Below are positions 45,971 through 55,183 of a DNA stretch of 64,000 bases, one piece after another. A model generated the notes under the pieces. The model saw nothing but the letters and a program-made list of their open reading frames with translations. It had not been told where the DNA came from and did not search any database. Each line of letters opens with the position of its first letter. Within the stretch, counting starts at the first letter, position 1. The position numbers were made by a program, and so were the translations under genes. Source of the DNA: Cupriavidus sp. P-10 (GTDB taxonomy: Bacteria; Pseudomonadota; Gammaproteobacteria; Burkholderiales; Burkholderiaceae); the NCBI RefSeq assembly GCF_003402535.2, contig NZ_AP025170.1:1240001-1304000 (forward strand), in the 5' to 3' direction.

Positions 45971-46893
45971 GTACCGCGGCGGAACCCGGCCGCGCGGCTG
46001 AAGCCGGCACCCGCCCGACGCCGTGGGTGGCGGCGATGCCGTGGCTGTTCGTGCTGATCTGGAGCACCGGCTTCATCGTCGCCAAGTACGGCATGCCGTA
46101 TGCGGAGCCCATGACATTCCTGTTCCTGCGCTTTGTCGGCGTACTGGTGCTGATGGTGCCGTTCGTGCTGCTGGCCGGCGTGCGGTTGCCACGCGTGGCG
46201 GGCACGGCGCATACCGACTGGCGCATGGTCGGCCATCTTGCCGTGGCCGGCTTGCTGCTGCAGGCCGGCTACCTCGGCGGCGTGTGGGCAGCGATCAAGC
46301 TTGGCATGCCGGCTGGCGTGTCGGCGCTGATCGCGGGCATGCAGCCGATCCTGACCGCACTGATCGCCGCGCGGCTGGGCGAGCGCATCAGCGGGCGCCA
46401 GTGGCTGGGCCTGCTGCTGGGTATTGCCGGCGTGGCGCTGGTGGTAGCCAACAAGCTCGGCACCAGCGCGCTGACGCCGGCAAGCCTGGCGCTGGCGGTC
46501 GGCGCGCTGCTCAGCATCACCGTTGGCACGGTCTACCAGAAGCGCTTCTGCCCGGTCTTTGACCTGCGCATGGGATCAGTGATCCAGTTCGGCGCCGCTG
46601 CGCTGGCTTGCCTGCCGTTCATGTTCCTGTTCGAGACCCGCGCAGTGCAGTGGACCGCTTCCATGATCGGTGCGCTGGCGTGGTCGGTGGTGGCGTTGTC
46701 GATCGGCGCCATCTCGCTGCTGTTCCTGCTGATCCGTCAGGGTGCGGCGACGAAGGTGTCGAGTCTCATGTACCTGACGCCGCCGACCACCGCCGTGATG
46801 GCCTGGCTTCTCTTCGGCGAACGCTTCCCGCCGCTCGCCGCCGCCGGCATGGTGCTTGCTGCGCTAGGGGTGGCACTGGTCATCCGCAAGTAG
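45967..46893 (+). CDS. EamA/DMT-family transporter
   Basis: A 308-residue inner-membrane protein with about ten hydrophobic helices and two EamA repeats (LIWSTGFIVAKYGMPYAEPM in the first; LMYLTPPTTAVMAWLLFGE in the second). Members export metabolites or amino acids. Coupling to the deacetylase gene suggests a shared substrate path, but that is inference. The thioesterase gene follows after 97 bp. Confidence 0.9.
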   Translation: MSTAAEPGRAAEAGTRPTPWVAAMPWLFVLIWSTGFIVAKYGMPYAEPMTFLFLRFVGVLVLMVPFVLLAGVRLPRVAGTAHTDWRMVGHLAVAGLLLQAGYLGGVWAAIKLGMPAGVSALIAGMQPILTALIAARLGERISGRQWLGLLLGIAGVALVVANKLGTSALTPASLALAVGALLSITVGTVYQKRFCPVFDLRMGSVIQFGAAALACLPFMFLFETRAVQWTASMIGALAWSVVALSIGAISLLFLLIRQGAATKVSSLMYLTPPTTAVMAWLLFGERFPPLAAAGMVLAALGVALVIRK

Positions 46894-46990
46894 CACTGGT
46901 GCGTTCGTGTCGCAGTGGCGGACGCATTGACGGTTGCCTTACGGCACTCCGATTCCATTTTCCGTTCTTGCCCAGTTCCTTCCTCGCCCC

Positions 46991-47437
46991 ATGAAACCAC
47001 AAGCCGAGCCGCGCAGTGCCTATCCGTACTTCCAGCCGATCACGACGCGTTGGATGGATAACGATGTCTATGGCCACGTTAACAACGTTGTCTACTACAG
47101 TTATTTTGACACCGTGGTGAATACCTACCTGATCCGGCAGGGCGCGCTCGATATCGAGTCGGGCAAGACCATCGGGCTGGTGATCGAGACGCAGTGCAAC
47201 TACTTCTCGTCGCTCAGCTTCCCGGAGACCGTGGTCGCAGGCTTGCGCGTCGCCAGGCTCGGCACGTCGAGCGTGCGCTATGAGGTCGGCCTGTTCAGCG
47301 GCGACAACGAGGTTGCCGCCGCGCAAGGGCATTTCATCCACGTCTATGTCGATCGCGCCACGCGCCGGCCGGTACCGCTGCCGGCGCCGCTGCGCGAGGC
47401 GCTGCTGCCGCTGGCGGCGGCAGGTGCGCAAGGGTAA
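46991..47437 (+). CDS. 4HBT-family acyl-CoA thioesterase
   Basis: A 148-residue hotdog-fold protein. [20 protein letters not shown] carries the catalytic aspartate and the asparagine-rich turn of 4-hydroxybenzoyl-CoA/YbgC-type thioesterases. The substrate is unknown. ATG 46991 is the conserved N-terminus; the longer open frame from 46934 is discarded. It is 10 bp before the nitroreductase gene, so an operon is likely. Confidence 0.9.
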   Translation: MKPQAEPRSAYPYFQPITTRWMDNDVYGHVNNVVYYSYFDTVVNTYLIRQGALDIESGKTIGLVIETQCNYFSSLSFPETVVAGLRVARLGTSSVRYEVGLFSGDNEVAAAQGHFIHVYVDRATRRPVPLPAPLREALLPLAAAGAQG

Positions 47438-47447
47438 GGGCGGGGCA

Positions 47448-48176
47448 ATGGAGACGAACAAGATGTCCCTCGAGAGGCAACCGGGTTCGCCGGACACCGT
47501 GGAGTGCGTGGATCGCGCGATCCTGACGCGGCGGTCGGTGCGGGCCTTCCTCGATACGCCCGTGCCGCGCGAGACCGTGGAAGACATCCTGGCCGTCGCC
47601 AGCCGCGCCCCCTCCGGCACCAATACGCAGCCATGGCGGGTCTATGTCCTGTCGGGCGATGCCAAGGCAAAGTTGTGCGCCGATGTCCTTGCCGCTTACG
47701 CCGACCCCGAGCGCGACAGCAAGTACCTGGAGGAGTACCCATACTACCCCCGCGAATGGGCCAACCCCTACCTGGCGCGGCGGCGCAAGGTGGGCTGGGA
47801 CCTGTACGGTCTGCTTGAGATCAGCCGCGAGGACAAGGCGCGCATGCATGAGCAGCACGCTCGCAACTTCCGCTTCTTCGATGCGCCGGTGGGCATGATC
47901 TTTACCATCGACCGCATCATGGAGCAGGGCAGCTGGCTCGATTACGGCATGTTCCTGCAAAGCATCATGGTCGCCGCGCGGGCGCGCGGGCTGGATACCT
48001 GTCCGCAGGCGGCATTTACGCAGTTCCACAAGATCATTGCCAGCCACTTGCTGTTGCCGCCGGAGGAAATGGTGGTGTGCGGCATGTCGCTGGGGTTTGC
48101 CGATCCGGACGCGCCGGAGAATCGCCTTGCCACCGAACGGGAGCCGGTGAGCGGATTTGCGCGTTTCCTCTCATAG
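47448..48176 (+). CDS. nitroreductase-family flavoprotein
   Basis: A 242-residue FMN oxidoreductase: ILTRRSVRAFLDTPVPRETV, then SRAPSGTNTQPWRVYVLSG for FMN binding, and a C-terminal MSLGFADPDAPENRLATERE (20 residues). Members reduce nitroaromatics, quinones or flavins with NAD(P)H. The start 47448 follows GGGGC; an alternative is 47463. It is the last gene of the cluster; no strong terminator is seen. Confidence 0.9.
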   Translation: METNKMSLERQPGSPDTVECVDRAILTRRSVRAFLDTPVPRETVEDILAVASRAPSGTNTQPWRVYVLSGDAKAKLCADVLAAYADPERDSKYLEEYPYYPREWANPYLARRRKVGWDLYGLLEISREDKARMHEQHARNFRFFDAPVGMIFTIDRIMEQGSWLDYGMFLQSIMVAARARGLDTCPQAAFTQFHKIIASHLLLPPEEMVVCGMSLGFADPDAPENRLATEREPVSGFARFLS

Positions 48177-48369
48177 AGAGGTTTGTATCAATGTGTAACG
48201 ATTGCTGCCGATATAGAGAGCGAATTGCCGCATTGGCAGCGATTGTTACTGGGGTAAGCAAGGCGGAGCGAATGCAGTTCGTTTGTAAACGTGACCTCTG
48301 GTCAACTTTTTTCACCATGTGGAAATGTTTGCAAATCGAACTTTAAGGAGCGTCTGTAAGTCTTTAATC

Positions 48370-48398
48370 TTGCTAACAATTTCTTAATTTCCTAAACT
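48370..48398 (+). promoter_or_regulatory. promoter of pbpG
   Basis: TTGCTA (48370-48375) and TAAACT (48393-48398), 17-bp spacer, in an unusually AT-rich stretch 30 bp before the ATG. The rest of 48177-48427 holds a weak 51-codon frame (48191) that I do not accept as a gene. Confidence 0.55.
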
Positions 48399-48427
48399 AG
48401 CGCCATTCTTGATGCGCTGAACGAATC

Positions 48428-49642
48428 ATGTTTCGGTCTGATTCCATTTTTTCCAGATTCTTCGGCTCTACGCCTTTGTCCGCCGTTGCCGCCGCGGTGC
48501 TGGTGTCGGTGTCGATGGTTGCAGCTCCCTTCGCTGAAGCTGCCAGCAAACCTGCCAGTACGCAAAAAGCGACAAAAAAGCAGGCAACCAACGCTAAAGT
48601 CACCAAAAAATCCACCTCTAAAGATGTGACCGCGAAGTCGCGCAGCAGCAGGGTCGCGAAGAGCGAAGCCCGTTCCGCGCGCAAGGTCATCGTGCTGAAG
48701 AACGGCAAGCGCCAGGTCGTGGCCGCCCAACGCGTGGCGCCGGTGCGCGCCGTGTTCACGCCTGCCAAGCCGTCGCTGGGCGAGGCGATGGGGCTGCGCG
48801 ACACGGAAGACGCGCTTGCGCTGCGCTCCAGCGTGGCGCTGGTGATGGACCAGGGCTCCAACGAGGTGCTGTTCCAGAAGAACGCCTCCGCGGTACTGCC
48901 GATCGCCTCGATCACCAAGCTGATGACCGCGCTGGTGGTGATGGACGCGCGCTTGCCGATGGACGAGGTGCTGACCATCAGCGAGGAAGATCGCGACACC
49001 GAAAAGCACAGCAGCTCGCGCCTGCGCTTCGGTACGCAGCTGACCCGCCAGGAACTGCTGCTGCTTGCGCTGATGTCGTCCGAGAACCGTGCCGCCTCGG
49101 CGCTGGGCCGCAATTATCCGGGTGGCCTGCCGTCTTTCGTGCAGGCGATGAACCGCAAGGCGCGCGAACTGGGCATGAACGACAGCCACTTTGTCGACTC
49201 GAGCGGCCTGTCGAGCAGCAACGTGTCGAGCGCGATGGACCTGGTGCGCATGGTCAATGCCGCGTACCGCAACCCGACCATCCGCGAGTTCTCGACCCAG
49301 ACCGAGCATGAAGTCAACGTGCTGGGCCGCACGCAGCACTATGTCAGCACCAACCGCCTGGTGCGCGGCGGCAACTGGGACATCGGCCTGCAGAAGACCG
49401 GCTTTATCTCCGAGGCTGGCCAGTGCCTGGTGATGCAGGCGCGCGTGCAGGGCCGCAATGTGGTGATGGTGTTCCTGGATTCGGCGGGCAAGCTGTCGCG
49501 CTTCGCCGATGCCAACCGCGTCAAGGATTGGCTGGAGCATTCGCCGTCGCAACAGCATGGCTTTCCCTCGTCCCCTAATTTGACGCAGCGTCCGGGCGGC
49601 GCGCACGCGATCCTGGCTTCGCAGCAGGCGCGCGGCATCTGA
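48428..49642 (+). CDS. pbpG: D-alanyl-D-alanine endopeptidase (PBP7/PbpG type)
   Basis: Periplasmic low-molecular-weight penicillin-binding protein, S11 family, that cuts DD-peptide cross-links in peptidoglycan. The 404 residues have a signal peptide (about 1-38), a long Lys/Ser/Thr-rich basic linker (39-105) absent from E. coli PbpG, and the catalytic domain with S161xxK164 (SITK), S218EN and K323TG. A strong terminator follows at 49659. Confidence 0.93.
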   Translation: MFRSDSIFSRFFGSTPLSAVAAAVLVSVSMVAAPFAEAASKPASTQKATKKQATNAKVTKKSTSKDVTAKSRSSRVAKSEARSARKVIVLKNGKRQVVAAQRVAPVRAVFTPAKPSLGEAMGLRDTEDALALRSSVALVMDQGSNEVLFQKNASAVLPIASITKLMTALVVMDARLPMDEVLTISEEDRDTEKHSSSRLRFGTQLTRQELLLLALMSSENRAASALGRNYPGGLPSFVQAMNRKARELGMNDSHFVDSSGLSSSNVSSAMDLVRMVNAAYRNPTIREFSTQTEHEVNVLGRTQHYVSTNRLVRGGNWDIGLQKTGFISEAGQCLVMQARVQGRNVVMVFLDSAGKLSRFADANRVKDWLEHSPSQQHGFPSSPNLTQRPGGAHAILASQQARGI

Positions 49643-49658
49643 TCGCTGACCTGCAATG

Positions 49659-49687
49659 AAAAACGCGCCGAATCCCGGCGCGTTTTT
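49659..49687 (+). terminator. terminator of pbpG
   Basis: AAACGCGCCG/CGGCGCGTTT (10 bp, 5-nt loop) with seven T. The flanking A run lets it also serve the convergent FAD-oxidase gene weakly. Confidence 0.9.
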
Positions 49688-49707
49688 TTATTGCCGGCCG
49701 AGTACGC

Positions 49708-51120
49708 TCAGAGCAGCTTGCCGGGGTTCATGATCCCGGCCGGATCGAACACCGCCTTGATCTCTCGCATCAGCCGCAGCTCCAGCGGATCCTTGGCCGC
49801 CAGGAAGGCGTGACGCTTGAGCTGGCCGATGCCATGCTCGGCGCTGATGCTGCCGCCGTAGCGCATCACTTCATCCAGTACCGCGTCAGTGACCGCATCG
49901 CCCCGGGTCGCCGCCCAGTCCCTGGGGGCGCCCGCCGGGCGCGACAGGTTGTAGTGCAGGTTGCCATCGCCGAAATGGCCAAAGATAAAGGGCCGGATCG
50001 CCGGATCGAGCGCGCGCAGCCGGCTTTCCATTGACGTCATGAACGCCGGGATCTGCTCGATCGGCAGCGACACGTCGTGCTTCAGGTGCGGGCCATCGGC
50101 GCGCTGCGCTTCGGAGATCTCCTCGCGCAGTTTCCACATCGCCTGCAGTTGCGCCAGGGATGCCGAGACCGCCGCGTCCAGACACAGCTCGCGCTCCAAC
50201 GCTTCGCCGATCACGCGCTCGAGCAATGCGTTGAGCCCGTCCTCATCCGTGGTGTCCGCCAGTTCCACCAGCACATAGGCGGGGTAGCGCTGCGCGAAGG
50301 GTTCCTGCACGCCTTCCGCATGCGTCAGCACCAGGTCCAGGCAATCGCCGGTAAAAAACTCGAACGCCTGCAGGCGCGCGCCGCACTGTGCGAACAGCAG
50401 TTCATACAGCTCCAGTGATTGCGCCGGCGAAGCAACTGCCGCCAGCACCACGCTGCGCGTATCGGTGCGCGGGAACAGCCGCAACGCCGCCGCCGTGATC
50501 ACGCCCAGCGTGCCTTCAGAGCCGATCAGCAGCTGCTTCAGGTCGTAGCCGGTGTTGTCCTTGCGCAGCGTGCGCAAGCCGTTGAACACCTCGCCGTTGG
50601 GCAGCACGGCTTGCACGCCCAGTACCAGTTCGCGCGTCATGCCGTAGCGCACCACGTTGACGCCGCCGGCATTGGTGGCAAGGTTGCCGCCGATCTGGCA
50701 CGAGTCCTCGGCCGCCAGCGAAAGGGGCAACAACCGGTTGGCCTCTTGCGCGGCGCGGCGCAGGTTGCCCAGGATGCAGCCGGCTTCGGCCACCATGGTG
50801 TTGGCGATGGTGTCGAGCGAACGCACCGCGTTCATGCGGTCCAGGCTCAGCACCACATTGCCGGCCTGAGCGTCGGGCGTGGCGCCGCCGCACAGTCCGG
50901 TATTGCCGCCGCGCGGCACCACCGGCACCGCCGCCTGCTGGCACAGCGCCAGCGCGCGCGAAACCTGATCCACGGAACGCGGGCGCACCACGGCCTGTGC
51001 CTGCCCGCGATAGATGCCGCGCCAGTCAGACAGCCACGGTGCGATGTCGTCGGGGTTGGTCAGGACAGTGTCGGCGCCAAGTGCTTCGGTGAGGCGTTGA
51101 GCGAGTTGTGCGGTTTGCAT
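49708..51120 (-). CDS. FAD-linked oxidase, D-2-hydroxyacid dehydrogenase type
   Basis: A 470-residue GlcD/D-2-hydroxyglutarate dehydrogenase-like flavoprotein. It has an N-terminal PCMH FAD domain (VPRGGNTGLCGGATPDAQAG) and C-terminal FAD-oxidase domain (FGHFGDGNLHYNLSRP and GSISAEHGIGQLKR). It oxidises a D-2-hydroxyacid, passing electrons to a carrier. A GntR regulator lies 15 bp upstream in the same direction, so a small inducible operon is likely. Confidence 0.9.
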   Translation of the reverse strand: MQTAQLAQRLTEALGADTVLTNPDDIAPWLSDWRGIYRGQAQAVVRPRSVDQVSRALALCQQAAVPVVPRGGNTGLCGGATPDAQAGNVVLSLDRMNAVRSLDTIANTMVAEAGCILGNLRRAAQEANRLLPLSLAAEDSCQIGGNLATNAGGVNVVRYGMTRELVLGVQAVLPNGEVFNGLRTLRKDNTGYDLKQLLIGSEGTLGVITAAALRLFPRTDTRSVVLAAVASPAQSLELYELLFAQCGARLQAFEFFTGDCLDLVLTHAEGVQEPFAQRYPAYVLVELADTTDEDGLNALLERVIGEALERELCLDAAVSASLAQLQAMWKLREEISEAQRADGPHLKHDVSLPIEQIPAFMTSMESRLRALDPAIRPFIFGHFGDGNLHYNLSRPAGAPRDWAATRGDAVTDAVLDEVMRYGGSISAEHGIGQLKRHAFLAAKDPLELRLMREIKAVFDPAGIMNPGKLL

Positions 51121-51135
51121 GTCGGATACGTTCTC

Positions 51136-51864
51136 TCAGGGCTGTGCGAGGGAAGGGCTGGCGGTGCGTGCGCGCAGCGTCAGGCCAAGACGCCGTGCCG
51201 CGTTCAGCAGGTGGGTGACCGCGGCGGTGCGGGCTGCTTCGGCGTCGCCGCGGCGGATTGCGTCGACGATGGCTTCATGTTCGGCCTGCACGCCTTCGGC
51301 CAGCCCCGGCTGGCGCAGCGTATTGGCGCGCGCAGTGGCGACGGCCTGGTGCAACTGCAGGTTCAGGTACTGCAGCAACTGGCGGTAGTACGGGTTATGC
51401 GTCGCCGCAGCGATGCCGATATGGAAGGCCGCGTCGATATCGGTTGCCGGCTGCCCGTCGTAGAGGTGGGCATGCAGCCGCTCCAGCAGCGCCGCCAGCG
51501 CTGCGACGTCGTCATCGGTGCGGCGCACGGCCGCCAGCGCGGCCGCGGCACCCTCAAGGTCGATGCGCAGGTCGTACAGGTCTGCCAGGCCGGCGGCGTC
51601 GATATCAGGCTCCCTCGGCAGCTGGAACCCCGCCGCGCCGGTGCGCGAGCGCACCGTGCAGCCGACTCCCTGGCGTGTCTCGACAAAGCCCTGTGAGCGC
51701 AGATGCTCCGTGACTTCACGGATCACCGCGGCGCTGACGCCGTATTGCTCGGAGAGCTGCTTGCCGGTAGGCAGCCGTGTGCCGACCGGGTATGCGCCGC
51801 TTTCGATATCGGCGCGCAACTGTCGGGTGACCTGTTCGGTAAGGGTGACGGCACGGGTTCGCAT
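51136..51864 (-). CDS. GntR-family regulator (FadR/FCD subfamily)
   Basis: A 242-residue regulator: winged HTH (about 8-75; RADIESGAYPVGTRLPTGKQ, then LSEQYGVSAAVIREVTEHL) and an all-helical FCD effector domain (about 90-225). The FCD group senses organic acids. It is first in the unit with the FAD oxidase, whose substrate probably acts as inducer (inference). Confidence 0.9.
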   Translation of the reverse strand: MRTRAVTLTEQVTRQLRADIESGAYPVGTRLPTGKQLSEQYGVSAAVIREVTEHLRSQGFVETRQGVGCTVRSRTGAAGFQLPREPDIDAAGLADLYDLRIDLEGAAAALAAVRRTDDDVAALAALLERLHAHLYDGQPATDIDAAFHIGIAAATHNPYYRQLLQYLNLQLHQAVATARANTLRQPGLAEGVQAEHEAIVDAIRRGDAEAARTAAVTHLLNAARRLGLTLRARTASPSLAQP

Positions 51865-51944
51865 GGCCGTCGATTATAAGGTTTGCTGGTTATCTGAAAA
51901 CTAAGGGTAAACGCTCAAAAGCGGATATGTCCGACGCCAGATGC

Positions 51945-51981
51945 AAAACGCGCGGGGCGCCATCGCTGGCGGCCCGCGCGT
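51945..51981 (-). terminator. terminator of the iclR gene
   Basis: ACGCGCGGG pairs with CCCGCGCGT around an inner GCGCC/GGCGG region, followed by four T on the minus strand. The U-run is short. Confidence 0.5.
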
Positions 51982-52009
51982 CGTGGCGCAGAGGAACGAA
52001 GGCCGGCGG

Positions 52010-52795
52010 TCAGGCCGCGGCTTCGGACACGTAACCCATGCCGCGCGAGATCTGCAGCGCGGTTTCCTTCAGGTTCTGCAGCCAGCTGTCCTGGAGCCGG
52101 TCAGCCGGGGCCGACAGCGACAGGCCCGCCACCAGCCGACGCGAATCGTCGTAAATGCCGGCGGCAATGCAGCGCACGCCCAGTTCCAGTTCTTCATTGT
52201 CGCGGGCGTAGCCGTTGGTGCGTACCCAATTCAGTTCGCGCTCCAGCTTGGTCAGGTCAGTGATCGAGGTCCGCGTATGGCCGGCCAGCCCGGTGCGGGT
52301 GGCGTAGTTGCGCACGCGCGCCGACTCGTCGGCGGCCAGGAACAGCTTGCCGACCGAGGTCAGGTGCAGCGGCGCACGGCCGCCGATGGCGCGCACTACT
52401 TGCATCCCCGAGCGCTCGCTGTAGGCGCGCTCGATATACACGATCTCATCGCCCTGCCGCACCGACAGGTTGACCGTTTGTCCCGTGACGCGGTGCAGCG
52501 CGCGCATCGGCGCCAGCGCCGCGTCGCGTACCGACAGGCGCGCCTTGACCAGATTGCCCAGCTCCAGCAGGCGCATGCCAAGACGATAGCTGCCCGGGTC
52601 GGAACGATCGACGAAACGGCAGGCCACCATATCGTTGAGGATGCGGTGGGCAGTGGAGGGGTGCAGGCCCGTGGCCAGCGACAGCTCTTTGAGGCTGACC
52701 GGGTCGGCGTGCTGGGCGAGGGCGTCCAGCAGGGTCATCATGCGCTCGATGACCTGGATGGACGTCTTGCCGGGTGACTTGTCTGCTTCGGACAT
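52010..52795 (-). CDS. IclR-family regulator
   Basis: A 261-residue regulator: N-terminal winged HTH (about 8-65; IERMMTLLDALAQHADPVSL, then KELSLATGLHPSTAHRI) and the C-terminal IclR effector domain (NLSVRQGDEIVYIERAYSER). ATG 52795 begins at a typical N-terminus; ATG 52828 is possible, and neither has a good Shine-Dalgarno. It is divergent from lutAB, with two perfect palindromes in between, so it probably regulates that operon. Confidence 0.88.
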   Translation of the reverse strand: MSEADKSPGKTSIQVIERMMTLLDALAQHADPVSLKELSLATGLHPSTAHRILNDMVACRFVDRSDPGSYRLGMRLLELGNLVKARLSVRDAALAPMRALHRVTGQTVNLSVRQGDEIVYIERAYSERSGMQVVRAIGGRAPLHLTSVGKLFLAADESARVRNYATRTGLAGHTRTSITDLTKLERELNWVRTNGYARDNEELELGVRCIAAGIYDDSRRLVAGLSLSAPADRLQDSWLQNLKETALQISRGMGYVSEAAA

Positions 52796-52859
52796 AGGAA
52801 AAAGAGGAGAAATGTTGCCTTGCGGCATTTTTGAGTCTGCCTGATTCTATCTCGCATCG

Positions 52860-52909
52860 TGAAAATTTCAATAGGTGAAATGACATTACCGTAAGAATCA
52901 CGTCGTGAT
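52860..52909. promoter_or_regulatory. two palindromic operators between iclR and lutA
   Basis: TGAAA-A-TTTCA (52860-52870), followed by another TGAAA at 52876, and ATCACG-T-CGTGAT (52897-52909), both perfect dyads, lie in the 232-bp divergent region. They are good candidates for IclR-type binding sites. Confidence 0.5.
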
Positions 52910-53027
52910 GTTGTCCTGGAAAGTGATGAACGTTGCACCGGATTCACGCCCACGCTGAACGGTTTGTGCGCCACGCGCGGCGCAAGGCGCGCATAATTGC
53001 GGGGTTTGGGGTCTGGAGAAGCCAATA

Positions 53028-53753
53028 ATGCGAGTCGGTCTGTTCGCCACCTGCCTGGTGGACCTGATGCGTCCGGAGATCGGGTTTTCGGTGCTGAAGC
53101 TGCTGGAGGCCGCTGGCTACGAGGTCATGGTGCCCGAGGCGCAGACCTGCTGCGGCCAGCCGGCGTACAACTCGGGCGAGCGCGCGGTGTCGCGGGACCT
53201 CGCCGAGAAATTCCTGCGCGAGTTCGAGATGTTCGACTACATCGTGGTCCCGTCGGGAAGCTGCGGCGGCATGGTCCGACACCACTACGGCGACCTGCTG
53301 CGCGACGATCCGGAGCTGAACGGCCGCTATGAGCGCCTGCGCGAACGGGTGTACGAGCTGACCGAATTCCTGGTCAACGTGGCGCGCGTCGAGACGTTGC
53401 CATCCAGCTTCACCGGCCACATCACTTACCATGATTCCTGTTCCGGCTTGCGCGAGCTGGGCGTCAAGCAGCAACCGCGCGAACTGCTGTCGCGCCTGCC
53501 CGGCGTGCAGCTGACCGAGATGAAGGACTGCGAAGCCTGCTGCGGCTTCGGCGGCACCTTCTCGGTCAAGTACGGCAATATCTCGACGGCCATCGTCGAC
53601 GAGAAGTGCGCCAACATCAAGGCCAGCGGCGCCGACGCCGTGGTGCTGGGCGACCTCGGCTGCATCCTCAATATCGAAGGCCGGCTGCGCCGCACCGGCG
53701 ACAGCCAGACCCGCGTGCTGCATATCGCCCAGGTGCTGGCCGGCGACGCCTGA
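53028..53753 (+). CDS. lutA: LutA-type Fe-S oxidoreductase subunit
   Basis: A 241-residue protein with two CCG domains (PF02754): TCCGQPAYNSGER near residue 40 and CEACCGFGGTFSVKYG near 165. These cysteine-rich motifs bind the iron-sulfur or redox centre in LutA/GlpC-type proteins. With LutB it forms the L-lactate oxidation (lutABC) system. It begins the lutA-lutB unit, with lutB 17 bp downstream. Confidence 0.9.
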   Translation: MRVGLFATCLVDLMRPEIGFSVLKLLEAAGYEVMVPEAQTCCGQPAYNSGERAVSRDLAEKFLREFEMFDYIVVPSGSCGGMVRHHYGDLLRDDPELNGRYERLRERVYELTEFLVNVARVETLPSSFTGHITYHDSCSGLRELGVKQQPRELLSRLPGVQLTEMKDCEACCGFGGTFSVKYGNISTAIVDEKCANIKASGADAVVLGDLGCILNIEGRLRRTGDSQTRVLHIAQVLAGDA

Positions 53754-53770
53754 CAACGAGAGACGCCACG

Positions 53771-55183
53771 ATGCAAGTCCACAGCATGGAATTCAAGGCG
53801 CGGGCCGGCCAGAAGCTGGCTGACCAGCGCCTGCAGCAGAACCTGAAGAAGCTCTCGACCAAGTTTGTCACGGCGCGCGCCGATGCTATCCGCGACATCG
53901 ATTTCGACGCCACCCGCGAAGCGCTGAAGGAACGCCGCAACCGCGCGCTGGAAAACCTCGACGTCTGGCTGGCGGAGTTCGAGCAGAACGCGACCAGGCG
54001 TGGCGCCACGGTGCTGTTCGCGGAGACCACCGCCGACGCCGCGCGCCTGGTCGCCGAGATCGCGCAGAAGCATGGCGTGAAGAAGGTCATCAAGAGCAAG
54101 TCGATGGTGACCGAGGAAATGCGCCTGAACCAGGTGCTGGGCGAGATGGGCGTGCAGAGCATCGAGACCGACCTCGGCGAGTACATCCTGCAGATCAACG
54201 ACTCGGAGCCGCCGTCGCACATCATTGCGCCGGTGGTGCACAAGGACAAGGACGAGATCGCCGACCTGTTCGCCAGGGTCCACCACAAGCCGCGGCTGAC
54301 CGATATCCCGGAGATGACCCGCGAGGCGCGCGAAGTGTTGCGCCCCGAGTTCCTGTCCGCCGACATGGGCGTGACCGGCGGCAACTTCATCATTGCCGAG
54401 ACCGGCTCGGTGGCGGTGGTCACCAACGAAGGCAACGAAGGCATGTGCACGGTGATGCCGCGCGTGCACGTGGCCGTCACCGGCATCGAGAAGGTGTTGC
54501 CGACGCTGGAAGACCTGGCCACGGTCATGCGCCTGCTGCCCCGTTCGGCCACTGGCCAGGCGATCTCCAACTATTTCTCGCTGCTGACCGGCCCACGCGC
54601 CGAAGGCGAACGCGACGGCCCGGAGCATATGTACTTCGTGCTGGTCGACGGTGGCCGCTCGGGGCTGATCGGCGGCGACTTCCAGGAGATGCTGCGCTGC
54701 ATCCGTTGCGGCGCATGCATGAACCACTGCCCGGTCTACCAGAAGATCGGCGGCCATGCCTATGGCTGGGTCTATCCGGGGCCGATGGGCAGCGTGCTGA
54801 CGCCCAGCTACGTAGGCCTGGCGAATGCGGTGGACCTGCCGCAGGCGGCGACCATGTGCGGCGAATGCAATCGTGTCTGCCCGGCATCGATCCCGCTGTC
54901 GGACCTGCTGCGCAAGCTGCGCGAGAAGCAGATGGAACGCGGGCTGCGTCCCTGGCAGGAGCGGTTTGCGCTGAAGGCCTGGGGCTACGTGGCGAAGCGG
55001 CCCGACCTCTATGCCTTTGCCACACGTATCGGCGCCTGGCTGCTGCAACGCATGGGCGGCGGCAACAAGTTGATCACCAGCCTGCCGATGGCCGGCAAGG
55101 GCTGGACCGAAACCCGCGACATGCCGGCCCCGCCGGGCCGCACGTTCCGCGAACTCTACAAGGAAAGGAGGGCGCGTTCATGA
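53771..55183 (+). CDS. lutB: LutB-type lactate-utilisation iron-sulfur protein
   Basis: A 470-residue protein: DUF162/LUD domain (about 70-300; VTGGNFIIAETGSVAVVTNE) and two 4Fe-4S clusters at CIRCGACMNHCPVYQ (about 313) and CGECNRVCP (about 363). It passes electrons from lactate oxidation. ATG 53771 is the conserved start. Its stop overlaps the ATG of the next small gene (ATGA). A lutC gene of normal length (about 220 residues) is absent. Confidence 0.92.
   Translation: MQVHSMEFKARAGQKLADQRLQQNLKKLSTKFVTARADAIRDIDFDATREALKERRNRALENLDVWLAEFEQNATRRGATVLFAETTADAARLVAEIAQKHGVKKVIKSKSMVTEEMRLNQVLGEMGVQSIETDLGEYILQINDSEPPSHIIAPVVHKDKDEIADLFARVHHKPRLTDIPEMTREAREVLRPEFLSADMGVTGGNFIIAETGSVAVVTNEGNEGMCTVMPRVHVAVTGIEKVLPTLEDLATVMRLLPRSATGQAISNYFSLLTGPRAEGERDGPEHMYFVLVDGGRSGLIGGDFQEMLRCIRCGACMNHCPVYQKIGGHAYGWVYPGPMGSVLTPSYVGLANAVDLPQAATMCGECNRVCPASIPLSDLLRKLREKQMERGLRPWQERFALKAWGYVAKRPDLYAFATRIGAWLLQRMGGGNKLITSLPMAGKGWTETRDMPAPPGRTFRELYKERRARS

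Noticed and set aside
48191..48346. 51-codon frame before pbpG (MCNDCCRYRERIAALAAIVT and on)
   Set aside because: No ribosome-binding site and no family resemblance. It lies in an AT-rich promoter region and is an in-frame tail of a larger shadow frame.
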